NCBI RefSeq assembly: GCF_010093535.1
Contig: NW_022985208.1
Coordinates: 64,953-128,952 of the forward strand
Length of the DNA stretch: 64,000 nucleotides
Direction of reading: 5' to 3'
Source of the DNA: Lindgomyces ingoldianus
Taxonomy: Eukaryota; Ascomycota; Dothideomycetes; Pleosporales; Lindgomycetaceae
Position 1 is the first letter of the stretch. The number at the start of each line of letters is the position of its first letter. The position numbers and the translations under genes are program-made. Below the pieces are notes generated by a model. The model saw only the letters and a list, made by a program, of their open reading frames with translations. It searched no databases and was not told the origin of the DNA. Positions 48,559 through 61,002 of the stretch are shown here, piece by piece.

Positions 48559-49093
48559 CCTCAGCCTGGACCTCAGCTCGGCTCACAACCAGATATCAGT
48601 CTCCTAACACAAGGACTTACGCAAACCACTACTGAGTTGGGAAAGGTTGCCAATCTTCCCCCAATTGCTCAATCCACTGGAATCCTGCGGCAGATGCATC
48701 AGATGCAGCAAAAAATTCAGCAGATACAGGAGACGTAGCAGCAGATGCAGCAACAGATACAGCAACTCCGCACAGATATCACCACAGGCCATCAGGCAAC
48801 GTGAGTGAATACTACTTAGATGTCCTGCCTATTTGCTAACTCATTATAACAGCGAGTACAATTCTCTTGCCCGCCTTCAAAACTCTCGTATTGCAAGATC
48901 CGACATCCCACTCCGTGAAGTTACAACAAACGCCTATGTCCAAGGTTCTCCTGCCACACCCGCTCAGCTTTCAAATATGTCGGGTCCCGCGCTAGATCAT
49001 GTGTTGACAGCACTAAGCCTTCCTACCAATGGCGAAACTGCGGATAAGAAACAGCTGCTGAGATTCTACGTTGAATTAATGGACGTACGTTAG
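48559..49093 (+). pseudogene. Coiled-coil fungal protein with one nonsense codon
   Basis: Two exons, ~48559-48800 and 48853-49093, are joined by a good 52-bp GT-AG intron. The first encodes a Gln/Met-rich coiled coil (LRQMHQMQQKIQQIQET, then QQMQQQIQQLRTDITTG). The second is a compact domain, YNSLARLQNSRIA...TNAYV...PATPAQLSNMSGPALDHVL, ending LRFYVELMD. I recall this as a small, widespread but uncharacterised fungal family. An in-frame TAG at 48736-48738 sits where the repeat calls for Gln (CAG to TAG), and no in-frame ATG is seen at the expected start. It is either a young pseudogene or starts after the stop; the second exon is intact. Confidence 0.6.
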
Positions 49094-50824
49094 CAACAAG
49101 GGAGGTGTTGGTATACTGGAATTGATGGTCGGAACGGGGTAGATGGTTGCAATAGAATTAATATTGCTTCAGTTGCGGCTTGCAAAGGCTCTCCAACTGT
49201 ACTTGCTCCACCCAACATTCAAATAATGTAATATGGCGACAAAGCCATAAACTTCTTGTACTATAGCTAAAGTAGCTGACATCAGAGTGGCTGCTCGCGC
49301 AGGACTCATTCAAAAATTACTACAGATTACAAAAGCTGACGGGTGTAAGTGACTCCAAAAGCAGCGACAGAAAACCTCCAAAAGAGGCGTCAAAAGTCCC
49401 CGGACATAAGAGTTCCTGTGGTAAACTAGCCCGGGCCGAATAAAATTGAAACAAACTGCTAAGTCTGAATCATCGTCAGAGCGTCGTCAGATCTCGTAAA
49501 AAGATAGCTAGGAAGACGAAAGCTAGCTCAAGACAACGTGTTTCACCAAAACAAAAAGGGTTCGTTGGAATTGATGAGCGAAAAAACCGAGGTTACAGCG
49601 GCCGTTTTCCGTCGTTTGTGGGTCATCCCGCCTGCAACTCCCGCCCTTGAGTCTACTCAACCCTTATCGATAGCGAAAGAGCGAGATGACGTCACCCGCT
49701 CCCCAAAAATCCCTCGAAGAAGCAAACATGAGTGGAAACAAATGTGGAAAGGAGTGTGGGTGCGTAGCAGGCACGCGTAACTGTCTACTTAGAGAAGCTG
49801 CTTAGGGGATCTTGACTAGTCCAGACAGCGGGCGGGATCACCGTGTGAGACTTCTGGTGACGAAGCGCCTGGTGTTAAGGCCTGAAGGCGTTAGACAGGG
49901 ACTCGCGCTAATGAAAATTTCTTAACGACGGCATGTCACTACAGCGCGATGCTACAGGAGTGGGAAGTACCGTGCGTACCTACTTAGCTCGTTGTAGCAC
50001 GCTTACGCGGCGTCTACTACCTACCTAAATCTTGTGGCTTTGTTTTTGCTTTCTGGTACGCTTGTCACTCATGCAGTATGATGTTTCCGGGACCACAGTA
50101 ATTGTGATTGGTTAGATATGATCGCGATGTTTATCATAGGTGTGAGGTTGGTGATGCAATGCCTGAATACAGCTGGACCAGCCTTTAGGACGTTGCAAGC
50201 CGCGTGGTTCATGCAATCCCGAACAGAATGAATCATATCCACAGAAATCTCTGTCTTATTAATAAGAGAAAAGGTTGGTAAGACATCCATGGAAATGTAA
50301 TTTACACAGTATCCTTAAAACGCCTTCCTGTGGCAACGAAACCAATTGGCCAGAAAAAGGTATCATCAGTCGCCCACTTCTATCCACTCAAATGGCCGAA
50401 AAGCGGGAGGCTTGCATAAACTGCCTTGCCTGCCCAGGCAAAAGGAAGAGGGAAGCGAAGAAATGAGAGTAAGACAGTCAGAAGCTTGGCGGTGACGAAC
50501 CGGCCGTCCTCCCCAATGCCCGTCAGCCATCGACGCAACCGATCGATGTGGGACAAGGCCCTTCATCTGTGAGCGCCTAACCGCAAATGCATCGACCAGA
50601 CACGCTCAAAGGTACAGCCGTCGTGACGCTCAAAGTTCCACCACGGTAGCTTGTGTCTAACTCGTCGTTCCCAGGGGTTCCTATTGTCAAATAATAGTGT
50701 CATGAACCATATTTTATCATGGCACATAAATAGAACGACCGCGAAACGACATGGGTGAAACCTCTCGGTTGTATAATAATAGCAGGTGTCGAAAATAAAA
50801 GGTGCAACAGCTTCTCCAGAAAGT
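49094..50824. other. Gene-free stretch
   Basis: About 1.7 kb. Short frames (49538-49780, 50069-50566) lack any recognisable domain. No repeat was noticed. Confidence 0.4.
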
Positions 50825-52284
50825 CTATGAGAAAACTGGCAAGCCGCTAGCCATCCTGAATAATTCAAAGGCTAAACTGGGTGTCTCGCGCACGGCGAGC
50901 TCGACATCCTTGCGGAGAGAGAGCTCAGGGTGAGCACGGAAGGTCTGGATGATAACATCCCGTAGTCCTCGGTCGCTATCCACGGTTGTCTCGTATGCCT
51001 CTTGGCACGCCTCGGGGAGCTCGGAGCTGCTGAAGTGGAGCTCGATCTGGTGTGCAAACTTCTTCCTGGCGAGCGATTTTAGGCCGGAAATCCCATATCT
51101 GAGGGGCACTGTCAGTGGTTGCTTTTGACTTTTGGCAATGGGTAGTTGGGAGGATTTGGGAAGCATAATGAAGGGGCATAATTGGGGAACATTCGAGCAG
51201 ACACAAGGTGAAAAGCTGACGTGGAGTGGGTGTCTCAGGGTCTGCAAGCAGAGGGATAGGAATCATGCAGTGCTGATTGGAGGGGAGACGGTCTGAATAG
51301 TAAAGAGAGTGGTGTGAATGGAGGGGAACAGGGGTCGCGGCTTGGCAGATCTGACAGTGCACCGAGCTGGGGACGATCTGATTGGCCGCTGATGAACATC
51401 GCGGGGTCGGCTTGCCGTCCGCCGTGGAGGCGCGACACAAGGCGCAGAAATGCACGCCCCGCGGAAGTAGAGGGACACAAGACGCGGGAGAGGGCGCGTA
51501 ATCAGGCAAAAGTGGCAAAAGAGGCAAAAGGGGAGGAAGTACAGGTGAAACAAGGCGGGACAGCACACTTACTTCTCCGCAATTGCGTATACTTTGGCGT
51601 GGGTCACCAGGTAGGGCTTCTCGACGTTCGACTCTGGTTCCGCCTGCGCCGTCTCGAAGGGGTCCTCCTCAAATTCTTGCTCCATTGGGGTGTCCGGGAA
51701 CTTTGCTGAGTCGATGCTCTCGAGGTAGTGGTTCGGCTGTTCGTCTGGGGGTGTCATAGGATCGCGCGCAGCGCTAGCTGCCGCCATTGTTGCGAGAAGT
51801 GGATCTTCCACCATCAAGAGGTTGAGTTTCTTAGTCCGCCGCCGTGTCGGCAGACGCGATGTCGTTGGTGAGGTCGGTCGGGAGGAGCGCTGGGAGGAGC
51901 GGCGGGACAACGGCTTGTTAAGATAGTCCAGATGGTAGAAGTCTAAGCCAAGGGGTTAGTTGGTGCTACCTTAGACTTCGCTCGCCACCATTGATGCTTA
52001 CAGTGGACCATATGCTCAACAGCCTCTGCATCGTCTTCAGTAAGGTCGATAACGCCTGTCTCTGATTCCTTGAAGGAATTTCGGCACGCGCCGTCGAAGA
52101 ATTCGGATCTTGAGCACACGAGGGCGCGGTGCACTGAGTATCTTTTCATGCCACAGACAATGGTCAGGTCTGAATATTTGCCATTTTGAAGAAGTCTGGG
52201 TAAACTTAGCAATGAATTGCTGGTAGGAAATTCTTGAACATACGTGGCAAGCGCGGACAGTAGTTCAACGTTTGGTGAATCCAT
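50825..52284 (-). CDS. BTB/POZ domain protein (intact family member)
   Basis: Exons 52002-52284, 51573-51942 and 50825-51098 (second intron 474 bp) give 308 residues with clean junctions. The BTB core spans residues ~28-100 (KYSDLTIVCGMKRYSVHRAL, VCSRSEFFDGACRNSFKESE, DLTEDDAEAVEHMVHYFYHL). A Ser/Arg-rich and acidic insert follows (RRSSQRSSRPTSPTTSR; FEEDPFETAQAEPES, ~110-200). The C-terminal module VTHAKVYAIAEKYGISGLKS with DRGLRDVIIQTFRAHPEL completes it. This fungal BTB type is expanded in many Pezizomycotina; BTB folds dimerise and some recruit cullin-3, but none of these small fungal proteins has a well-defined role. It is the only complete copy among seven BTB loci in the window. Confidence 0.88.
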
Positions 52285-54268
52285 TGTGGGAATGTGTGGG
52301 TAGGTGTGGATAGTTGAGAGAGAGGCCGCTGTTTGTTTGTGAATGAAAAGAGTAATTGAAAATTTATGGGCCGGCGAGTAAAGATTTAAGAAGGGGGACT
52401 CCTGAATAGGGAGGAATGGGACCCTAGATGTTTACAGATGCTGATCCTCAAGGTACCACGACGTTTGTCGAAGGACACAGATTCTCAACCTTACGTAGCA
52501 GGCAGTGTCGATCACTTGATATCAAGACGCCGGGGTGGTAAGATCTGTGGGTCGTAGGGCGGGATTTGTTCACACCGAACGGTGACCGAATCCTCGGTAG
52601 CAAAGCAGGCGTTTAGACGGGAAGTAACCGCAGAATGTAGGCGTGCGGATGATCTAATCTTAGGTCGAAAACAGAGTGATGATCCTGAGCAAAGAGGGCG
52701 CTGGACTCGCGCAAGAAAAAAAAGTCGAAATCCGGAGGGACGGGCAGGATCTTGTACCCTTGACTCCGTGAAGCGGCGCATGGTCTTGAGGGCGCAACAA
52801 ATTTAATACCGTCCGCCTTTGACATCTGCCCAGGAGATCTGGACATGTATTTTAGCGAGTCACACGGTGCCAGACAGTGCCGCCATCAGCCCAAAAGCCA
52901 AGCTGACGCGCAAGACCGTTTTTGCCCACTCAGAGAGGCGAGGTGTCTGGCGCGTGTTGTACAGACGGAAATTCTAGAGCGAAACAGGACTGCTGACAAG
53001 CAGCGCAGGATTGGAACACCTCACGCGTCCGCTGCGTGCAGGAGGTGGCTGCACGAGAATTGAGCCAGATAGGCGTTCCACCTGGTGACTCCGAAAAGGA
53101 GAACTGCCCATTTTGAGGCGCAGACGTTGAAGACAGGCTGTCCTTGGAAGGACGCTCGAGTTTCCAACTAGCTACCTTGGCTACCTGTAATTCCATCCGT
53201 GCATGAATCTTTTGAGATTGTCGGTGAAACTAAAGGACCGCTCTCCGTTATGGAGGGCTTCACCTTTTGCGGGGTCTCTCAGATGGAATTGCAATTCCTG
53301 CTTTCGTCGCGCAACTTAATGTGAGGGTGCAAGGAAATCTAGGCCATGTCCACTGTTCGAGAGTGTCGATCTCTGCCCCTCTCAGCGTGTTCCAGATTCT
53401 CGACGGATATGCCGCTTGGCTGCAAACTTCTCCTTGGAACACCCTCGCCAGACCTTGGAGGAATATTGCCAGATCTGGATGCTAAATTCAGAGGATCCTT
53501 CGAAACCCTCACTATGCGGGATTATAACTGGCTGGGAGTGTGTTAGTTTTCAGCTTCACAGGGCTGGTGGCTTGCGGCTTGCCGCCGGCGGGCTGTCCGA
53601 AGCCTCATCCAAAGTTCCATCCATCGCGATTCGCAATTCACCGCCTTCTCTGCGGCGAGTCTGCGCGGGGTGCACGAAGTTCATTGTTCGAACTTTCACG
53701 TGAGAAGCGAGAAGGCTTCAGCCACAACCTGTGCGCTGGTGACTCGCTTTGAGGGAGAATCAGCTCCTGGCGGTGACAAAAGATGGAACCAACAGCGAAC
53801 GTCCAGTATTGGTGTTTTGTCCTCCTGAAAGACATTCAATAAGCTCCAACGCAGTGAAACTGGAGAGCTGAGAACTATTTCGTTGCGTGCATGGGACCAA
53901 GACGCCAACAACAGCCTCACGACAGGCACAGAGACAGGCTAGAGGGCTGAGAGAGAGCAGCAGCAAACAGACAGGCAAACAGAAGCACCTAGATCTAGTA
54001 CTAGTACGCTTACATAAGGTGTAAATATTGAGCCGAGACCAGGTAGCTACCACCACCGAGCCGCATCGACGCCCCTCCTCTGTCGACGTATCGTGCTTCC
54101 GCTCCGCCCAAGCTTTCCCAGACGCGTGCCCCCCCACCCCCCGCGCAGGAGACCGCGCAAGGCCTTTTACGCCTGCGGTTCATCCAAAAAGATTCTTTCC
54201 TCTCTTAGTGCCTCAATCCAGTCCTGCCTGTGGCACCACCCCGCGACCCAGTGAGTAGTCAACCAACC
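52285..54268. other. Gene-free stretch of 2 kb; promoters at both ends
   Basis: Many short frames overlap on both strands (52512-53063, 53260-53752), none with a domain. It should hold the promoters of the BTB gene (left) and of the Doa1 gene (right). Confidence 0.4.
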
Positions 54269-56757
54269 ATGGGCGACTACAAGCTCTCGGCCTCTCTGCG
54301 CGGACACGAAGACGATGTACGTCCCCTCAAGCTCCGCCATAGACAAAGGAGCCTTTGTTTCCGTGTGCAAGCATGAACTAACTGCAACCTGTTCCCTAGG
54401 TTCGGTGTGTTGCGTTTCCACATCCTGACTTTGTCCTCTCCGCCTCTCGAGATCGTTCTGTCAGGTTATGGAAGAACGAACATGTCACCCCTCCAAGGTT
54501 CGACAGCACCATCGTCACGCACGGAACAGAGTTCGTCAATGCGGTCACGTTCATTCCGCCCTCCTCCAAGTACCCCGAAGGCCTTATCGTCTCCGGAGGC
54601 AAGGATGCAATTATCGATGTGCGAGCGCCCAGCAAGCTCCCTGAGGACAACGCGGACGGGTTATTATTGGGGCATGCTTCCAATGTGTGCGCCCTGGACG
54701 CCACCGCAGATGGCAGACTCATTATCAGCGGAAGCTGGGACGGCGATGCACGGGTCTGGGAAGTGGGAAAGTGGGACGCCGTAACTGTGCTCGAAGGACA
54801 CACAGCTTCTGTCTGGGCTGTATTGGCATTGGACCACCGCACAATCATAACAGGTAGATGTCCCCTCAACTCCCCTCAGAAGCACCCTCAGCATACCTAT
54901 AGCACTCTGAAGCTGACCAGAAGAACTATAGGCTGTGCCGACAAGAAGATCCGAGTGTTTCAGACAGCCACAACAGGTACCTCCAGTGTCTTTGTTCGAG
55001 CTATCGAGACAGGGGATGTAGTGAGGGCGCTTTGCACTGTCGATTCAAACAACCCATCAAATGCGCAATTCGCTTCCGCAGGAAATGACGCTGTCATCCG
55101 CTTGTGGCAGTTAAACGGCCGCCAAGTCGCTGAGCTGCATGGCCACGAGAATTTCATCTACTCACTGGCATCTCTCCCAGGCGGGCGTTTGGCTAGCTCT
55201 TCCGAGGACCGTACCGTGCGAATATGGCACCTCAATCAGTGCATCCAGACGATCACCCATCCGGCAATATCCGTCTGGTCGGTTGCGGCCTGTGCGCAGA
55301 ACGGGGACATCGTTACCGGTGCAAGCGACCGAATCGTTCGCATCTTCAGCCAAGCACCGGGAAGCATCGCGGACCCCACTACCATCGAGCAGTTCAACAA
55401 CTCCGTGAGGGAGTCTTCAATACCACAGCAAGCCGTTGATAACTTCAACAAGGAGAAACTGCCCGGGCCAGAGTTCCTTACACAGAAATCTGGCACGAAA
55501 GAAGGCCAAGTCCAGATGATCAATGAAGCCAATGGAAATGTCACCGCCTACCAGTGGTCAACCGCTGCCAACGAATGGCTGCTCGTAGGTACTGTGGTCG
55601 ATAATGCCTCCAGTAGTGGACGAAAGATATCCTTCAACGGCAAAGAGTACGACTATTTGTTCGATGTCGACATTGAGGATGGCAAGCCCCCGCTCAAGCT
55701 GCCTTACAACCTATCCCAGAACCCTTACGAAGTCGCTCGCAAGTTCTGTGAGGATAACAAGCTTCCAATCACGTACTTAGATCAGGTAACGAACTTCATC
55801 GTCCAAAACACGCAGGGCGCCACTCTTGGACAATCTGGGCAATCTGGACCACAAGGCGCCGATCCCTGGGGCACGGAGTCGCGCTATCGTCCCGGAGATG
55901 TTTTTCCACAGACTGAAGCAGCGCCACCGAAACCACGCCAATCTGTATTGCCTCAGAAGCAATATCTTAGCATCTTGACCGCAAATCTTGGGGTTGTGTT
56001 GAAGAAAATCAAAGAATACAACCAGGAACTTGTTAATAGCGGACAGAAGGATCTGTCATTAAATCCCGATGATATTGACTGTCTGAATGAGGCAATCGAT
56101 GATATGGAGAAAGAGACGGAACGCATTGATGCCAACGGAATTAATGCGATCCTCAAGACTGCCACTGGCTGGCCGCCAGAGAAACGTCTTCCTGGATTAG
56201 ACCTTTTACGACTTCTAACAGCCTTAGAGGAGCCAATACAGTACCTCATCGCCACAGTGTCTTTCATCGAAGACCTCGAGGAGGCTGGCATCTTTGTCAG
56301 TTCAACCGTGGTCAACAACGCGATGATGGCTATTCGGTCTTTCGTCAACCTGTTCAACACAGAGTATGGAAGGGCCCACGCCGATAAGGAGTTCGATAGA
56401 ATTCACAAAAATATCCACCAATTCATCACCTCCACTAACCGCAACCTAATTATCGCCATCACGACCCTCTATATCAACTACGCCGTCATGCTAAAACAAT
56501 CGAAGGATGTGAACGCAGACCGCGCCCTCACTCTGCTTGATGATCTCTCAAAGATCCTTAGCACTGCAACTGACTCCGAGGCCGTGTATCGAGCGCTCGT
56601 AGCCACTGGGACACTCCTGCATCTTGGCGATGATTTCTGCGAGGCTGGCAGGGATGTCTTCTCGCTGGGAACCGCTGTGGCACACGCTCGAGACAAGGTG
56701 AAGGAACCACGGGTCAAGAACGTTGTAGCAGAGATTCAAGAGAAGTTGAAAGGATGA
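54269..56757 (+). CDS. DOA1: Doa1/Ufd3 (PLAA) ubiquitin-binding WD40 protein
   Basis: Exons 54269-54316, 54400-54853 and 54932-56757 give 775 residues. Seven WD40 repeats fill residues ~1-300 (GHEDDVRCVAFPHPDFVLSA; GSWDGDARVWEV; SEDRTVRIWHL; GASDRIVRIF). The PFU domain follows at ~360-440 (EWLLVGTVVDN, KEYDYLFDVDIEDG, KLPYNLSQNPYEVARKF), and the C-terminal PUL domain, an armadillo-like helical fold that binds Cdc48/p97, fills ~500-775. The protein is a Cdc48 cofactor that controls ubiquitin homeostasis, ubiquitin-dependent sorting and mitochondria-associated degradation. Length and domain order match the yeast and filamentous-fungal orthologues. The 78-bp second intron is a multiple of three and open, so its retention would not shift the frame. 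Confidence 0.95.
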
Positions 56758-59739
56758 ACATTTCAGTGCATAGACTCAAGTGAGTGTTCCTCTAACGTGG
56801 ATATCTGCATATATTTGTGGGTTTAATTCTACGAACCTGCAGCTCGAGTTATTTTCGTTGATCTTCCGTCTCCACCACCTCGGAAACGCTTGATCACCAT
56901 TGAGGCTCTGCGGCACGCACGGTTGAATTCGTCTGATTTGTATGATAAGAATACATAGGACAAACAGCTGAGCTGCATACGGGTGGCAAGGACCCAGCCT
57001 CAGCATTGCGAAAGTTACATTACCAGCGGGCATCATGAATGATGACGATCATCGAAACCAGCATATTAGAAATGTGTCTCAGTGTGACGTGCTTTCAAAA
57101 CTTCATCTAATCACTCCGGCGTGACCTTAAGCATATTGCTGCATGCCAATGCAAGACCAATAGTTAGTTATGTCTCGGTGTCGTACGAGGCTCTCGCGAG
57201 AATATGACGGAATCGCATCAGAATCATGATTTTCAAGCTTATATCAACAACGCTGAACTGCGTCTTCCCGCCGCTCTCCGCCCTCCGCTTTGCTTAAGCC
57301 TCCGCCATTTTACCTAATCAGGGTGCATGTAGCGTGGCCCGACCTTCTGCCTCCTGATGATCACGTTTCATTGTTCCAAGGCGTTCATAGTCGGTGCTTG
57401 CAATGTCCGATGCGCCGGTGGGCTGCCAAGGGATGAGGGCAGCAGTGGCAGAGATGTACGTAAACTCGTCGTACGCTTTTCTAACGTGATAACCATTTGT
57501 TTTTCTTGTGCTTTCCAGACTGCTGGGTTTTGTTTGCGCGTCGTTGAGGCTTTCTAGGCAGGGCAGGGTTGTGTGGCTTGGGATATTGCCGCCAATGCGT
57601 CTCACTGGAAGAAGAGCTGAGGTCGGTATTTTGGATCCAAAGGCACCGATGAAACAGGGTTTGCCGCCGGGAAGTTTGCGAACGGAAGTGCTTCGCTTTC
57701 CGAGACGGATTTGGAGGAGATCTACGGATCCCTAACTTTCCACATTTTCTGCACTCTTCGCTCAACCTTCTGCTTTCTTTGTGGTTCACTGTGCTAGGGT
57801 GCCTTGCAGCATAGTGCCTTGCAGCGGGCGGGCATGAGGGTATATGAGATGAGATAAGAGATGTGAGTGGGGGAGTTGGATATCCCTTTGTAATTCAGTG
57901 TGGCTGATGGGCCAAACTGCACGAGAGGGGGTCTACCAATCACATCTCTGACATCAGGACTGACGGAGGTGGAGGTGTCAGGGTGCGGACATTTGAAGGG
58001 TTCAGTGAGGTAAGTGAGGTCATCGCTGAGGAATTTCCTATTGCTACCACTCTCTTCAAGGAACAGTTGTTTTCTGTCATTTCCTCACGATGAAGAGTTC
58101 GAAGTTCCAGGCGTCCATTCCATGAAGGATTCCGAGGCAGTTCCGATACCAAGCGAAACGAGAATGGCTTCACGAGTGGCATTCTTGCAGAGGATTGAGT
58201 TTAATATATCAAATATTAATGGCTAAAAAAGCACAGGTGTAATGCAAAAGAATGGTATGTTACCTCTTTTCCCTTCTTCACTAGCTAGCTTCGCGTTGGA
58301 AAGAATATGTGATACTCCATCCATACCAAGTCACTAAGTCTACTTAAAGCCTCTCCACCAACGCTCCAATCCCCGAACCAGCCCACCTCCATCCTCCCCT
58401 CAATCTTTAATGGCACCCTCGCCGTCTGCTTTCTCGATTCCGCAATGAGCCGAGACTACGACGACCGAAAACAAGGAGTTGGGCTGGGGCAGAAATGGCG
58501 TATTAAAACCAGCCGGTGCGAAGAATTCTTTGACAAAAGGGAAGGGGGTGGAGATGAGTGAGTTCCGAAGATGAAGTTGAATTGCACGCATGCGAGTACA
58601 CTAGATTCAATTGACGTCAAGGCTTTGAGGAGGGTTGAAACGCCTGGAGATGTTGGCTCGGTGGTTTGGCCGAAGAATAGACTGAGTGAGACGTTGAGGA
58701 AGATTGGGAATATTGGGTGAAAGTAAATGAGGGCGTAGTTGGAAGTTTATAGGTGGAAAGTAGGTTGCCGATAGTAGATAGACACATAGGGGGGAGTAGA
58801 GAAAGGAAAGAAAGCCCGCAAGTGAGTTTGGTTTGGCATTGGTCACAAGGTATCCTCCCTTTCCAGGTTCAGCCTATATTCAATTCACTGTCTCTTCTTC
58901 CAGAGGACCGATCTAATAGGACTTGACTCCTACCCACATATATCATGGTTCATCCAAGGTGGGACATATGGGCACATTCATGAACAAGGTTTTCAGCAAA
59001 CTGTCCCTGGTGCCCTCCATGTTAGAATCTTGATTTGGACAGATGGAAACTCAGATGGAACCCCGAAGCGCGAGACATAAGCGCATCATATGATTGGAAG
59101 CAAGATAATCTGCATCGGGTCGCAGAGGGCTCACACGGTTGGCAGCTGACATCCAAGCCTGACATCCAAGCTAAAGAAAGGGGACGGGATTTAATTCAGA
59201 CATCAGCCGTTCCCTACGAAACAGGCAGCTTCGCTACGGGACTGTCAAACCCTCGTAGCGAGAATACCTGCATCTCAGCCGTATTCAGTACCCCAGGTAT
59301 CCTAGGCAATTCAGCTTCCCCTTAGCTTGCTTCCTTACCCCTGTAGTAGGAGATTGGGCGAACGACAAGGGTAGAGTACCCACGGACCCGATATGTATAA
59401 AAATGGGTGATGCTAGCACACATCCTAAAGACTCGGCGCGAACTGCACTTTTACTGCTTACAGGATTCCCCCGCTTTCCATTCAACCCCAGATTTGTCGG
59501 AGGGGTTCCATTGCCCTCCTCTTCAGGATTTCCGGCTGACCATCGCATGTTGTGCAACATCGACGATAAGAAGCTGACTGTGTGTACGACCAGTTTCAGG
59601 GGGCAAGGAACTCTGCGGACGGAATTGATGATTATTAGCAAATAGATTCAGTATGTGTCTGCTCTCATATCTGCACATGGATAAATCCGCCAGTGCCCAC
59701 AGTCATGAATTTCCAAATTTGGCGTCTCTCAAATCTAAA
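56758..59739. other. Gene-free stretch of 3 kb
   Basis: No supportable gene. Overlapping frames at 57318-57789 (both strands) and 58400-58846 (-) lack any domain. A short direct repeat AGTGCCTTGCAGC lies at about 57796-57825. Confidence 0.45.
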
Positions 59740-61002
59740 CTAGGCTCTCGTTGAAACTCCAATGGTTGGTACATCAGCAACGTCCCTGCGGCGGTCATGG
59801 TTCTTGTACGAATACTCATTCCTCTCCTCATCGTCGGAATTCTTGCGCGGTCCTTTGACCTCAATGCCTTCGACTCGGTCGTAGTACATGCCATCGACAG
59901 GGATGTCTGGTTGCATGAGAATGTACATGTACCAGTAGTACGCTCCGCAGAAAAGGGCGCTGAAAAATTGCTCCAGTCAGCTTGATGTTTATTCCAGCGA
60001 AAGAGCTGAAAGCCAAGGTTACGGACTCGTAAATTCGAGTCCAAAGAATGCCATTTCTCGTAGCAAAGTCTCAAGAAATAGGATTTCTTACCCTCCAACA
60101 ATATTCCCCAATCCCGCAGGAATAATCCCCTTCCAGACATACAACCCAACACTCAACTTCGGCGTCTCTAGCCAGATGCCCATAGGAATGAAGAACATGT
60201 TCGCGACAACATGGTCAAAGCCCAAACTAACGAATGCGTAGATGGGCCACCAGATACCAAGGACTTTGGAGGCCAGGTCGCGACCTTGCATGCCGAGAAA
60301 GCAGGCTAGACAGACGAGCCAGTTGCAGCCAATGCCACGAAGGAAAATTTCATGAAAGGTGGGTGTAACTTGCTTTTTGGTGACAAAATTGTGAACCTCA
60401 GTTCTGTAAGGCTCGGCTGAGAAGACCTCGCCATCTGGGAAAGCGTTAGTGTTACGTGGTAGTGTTTTAGAGACTTACGGGGATTTTACTTCAACGTAAG
60501 CCTACGCTGAGCGAGAAAATAGAAACCGGACTTACATCCAAAAATTATAGCAACGATGAATAATGAACCCGCAAGATTCCCCCAGAAAGTGATGAACCAA
60601 TGGAGAAGCATATTATATACCGAGAGACGGCGATGAAGTACAGAAACTGTGGTATACTACCACAATACGGTCAGCAGCTATTAAATGAAATCGGGGACTC
60701 GAACCATTCCTTACCATGAATGTGCCAGTGCAAAGGTCCGCCCCAGTGAGGACGATCAGGACTAAACCATAGGGAAATACGAAGGCCCCCATCGTGCGAA
60801 TTAACCCTGGAGCATTTTCTTGATACCAAGGAGCAGTATTCACACTGAGGCAACTGGCAGCCACGCAGGATAGAAGAGCTCCAGCAGAAACTGAGCTGAG
60901 GAATACTTTATCGAGCCGCATCTTGCCCTTCTTGACACCTGCACGAGATACTAGTTCAATGGTTTCTTGCGGCGTGTACGCGTTGATGCCGAGCGTAACC
61001 AT
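59740..61002 (-). CDS. Formate/nitrite transporter (FNT) family channel
   Basis: Exons 60715-61002, 60536-60656, 60092-60434 and 59740-59959 give 323 residues. FNT landmarks are present in order: an N-terminal amphipathic helix and TM1 (FLSSVSAGALLSC), LTGADLCTGTFM, HWFITFWGNLAGSLF, GIGCNWLVCLACFLG, and the pore-histidine signature GFDHVVANMFFIPMGIW. Six hydrophobic segments fit the pentameric channel fold. The hydrophilic tail (~260-323) is charged. The family moves nitrite, formate or other small monovalent acids across the plasma membrane; fungal NitA is the best-known relative. The nitrogen or acid substrate cannot be chosen from sequence. The second acceptor (GTGGTAG at 60657-60663) was picked because it alone restores the frame. 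Confidence 0.92.

Noticed and set aside
51099..51572. Open frames of about 100-196 residues on both strands
   Set aside because: They overlap the long second intron of the BTB gene and have low-complexity Pro/Leu/Ser composition with no domain.
53260..53835. Several overlapping short frames on both strands
   Set aside because: No splice-consistent extension, no domain and no start context better than chance.
60690..60712. tRNA B-box-like GGTTCGAGTCC on the minus strand
   Set aside because: It lies in the first FNT intron; no A-box, anticodon stem or matching acceptor stem could be found around it.
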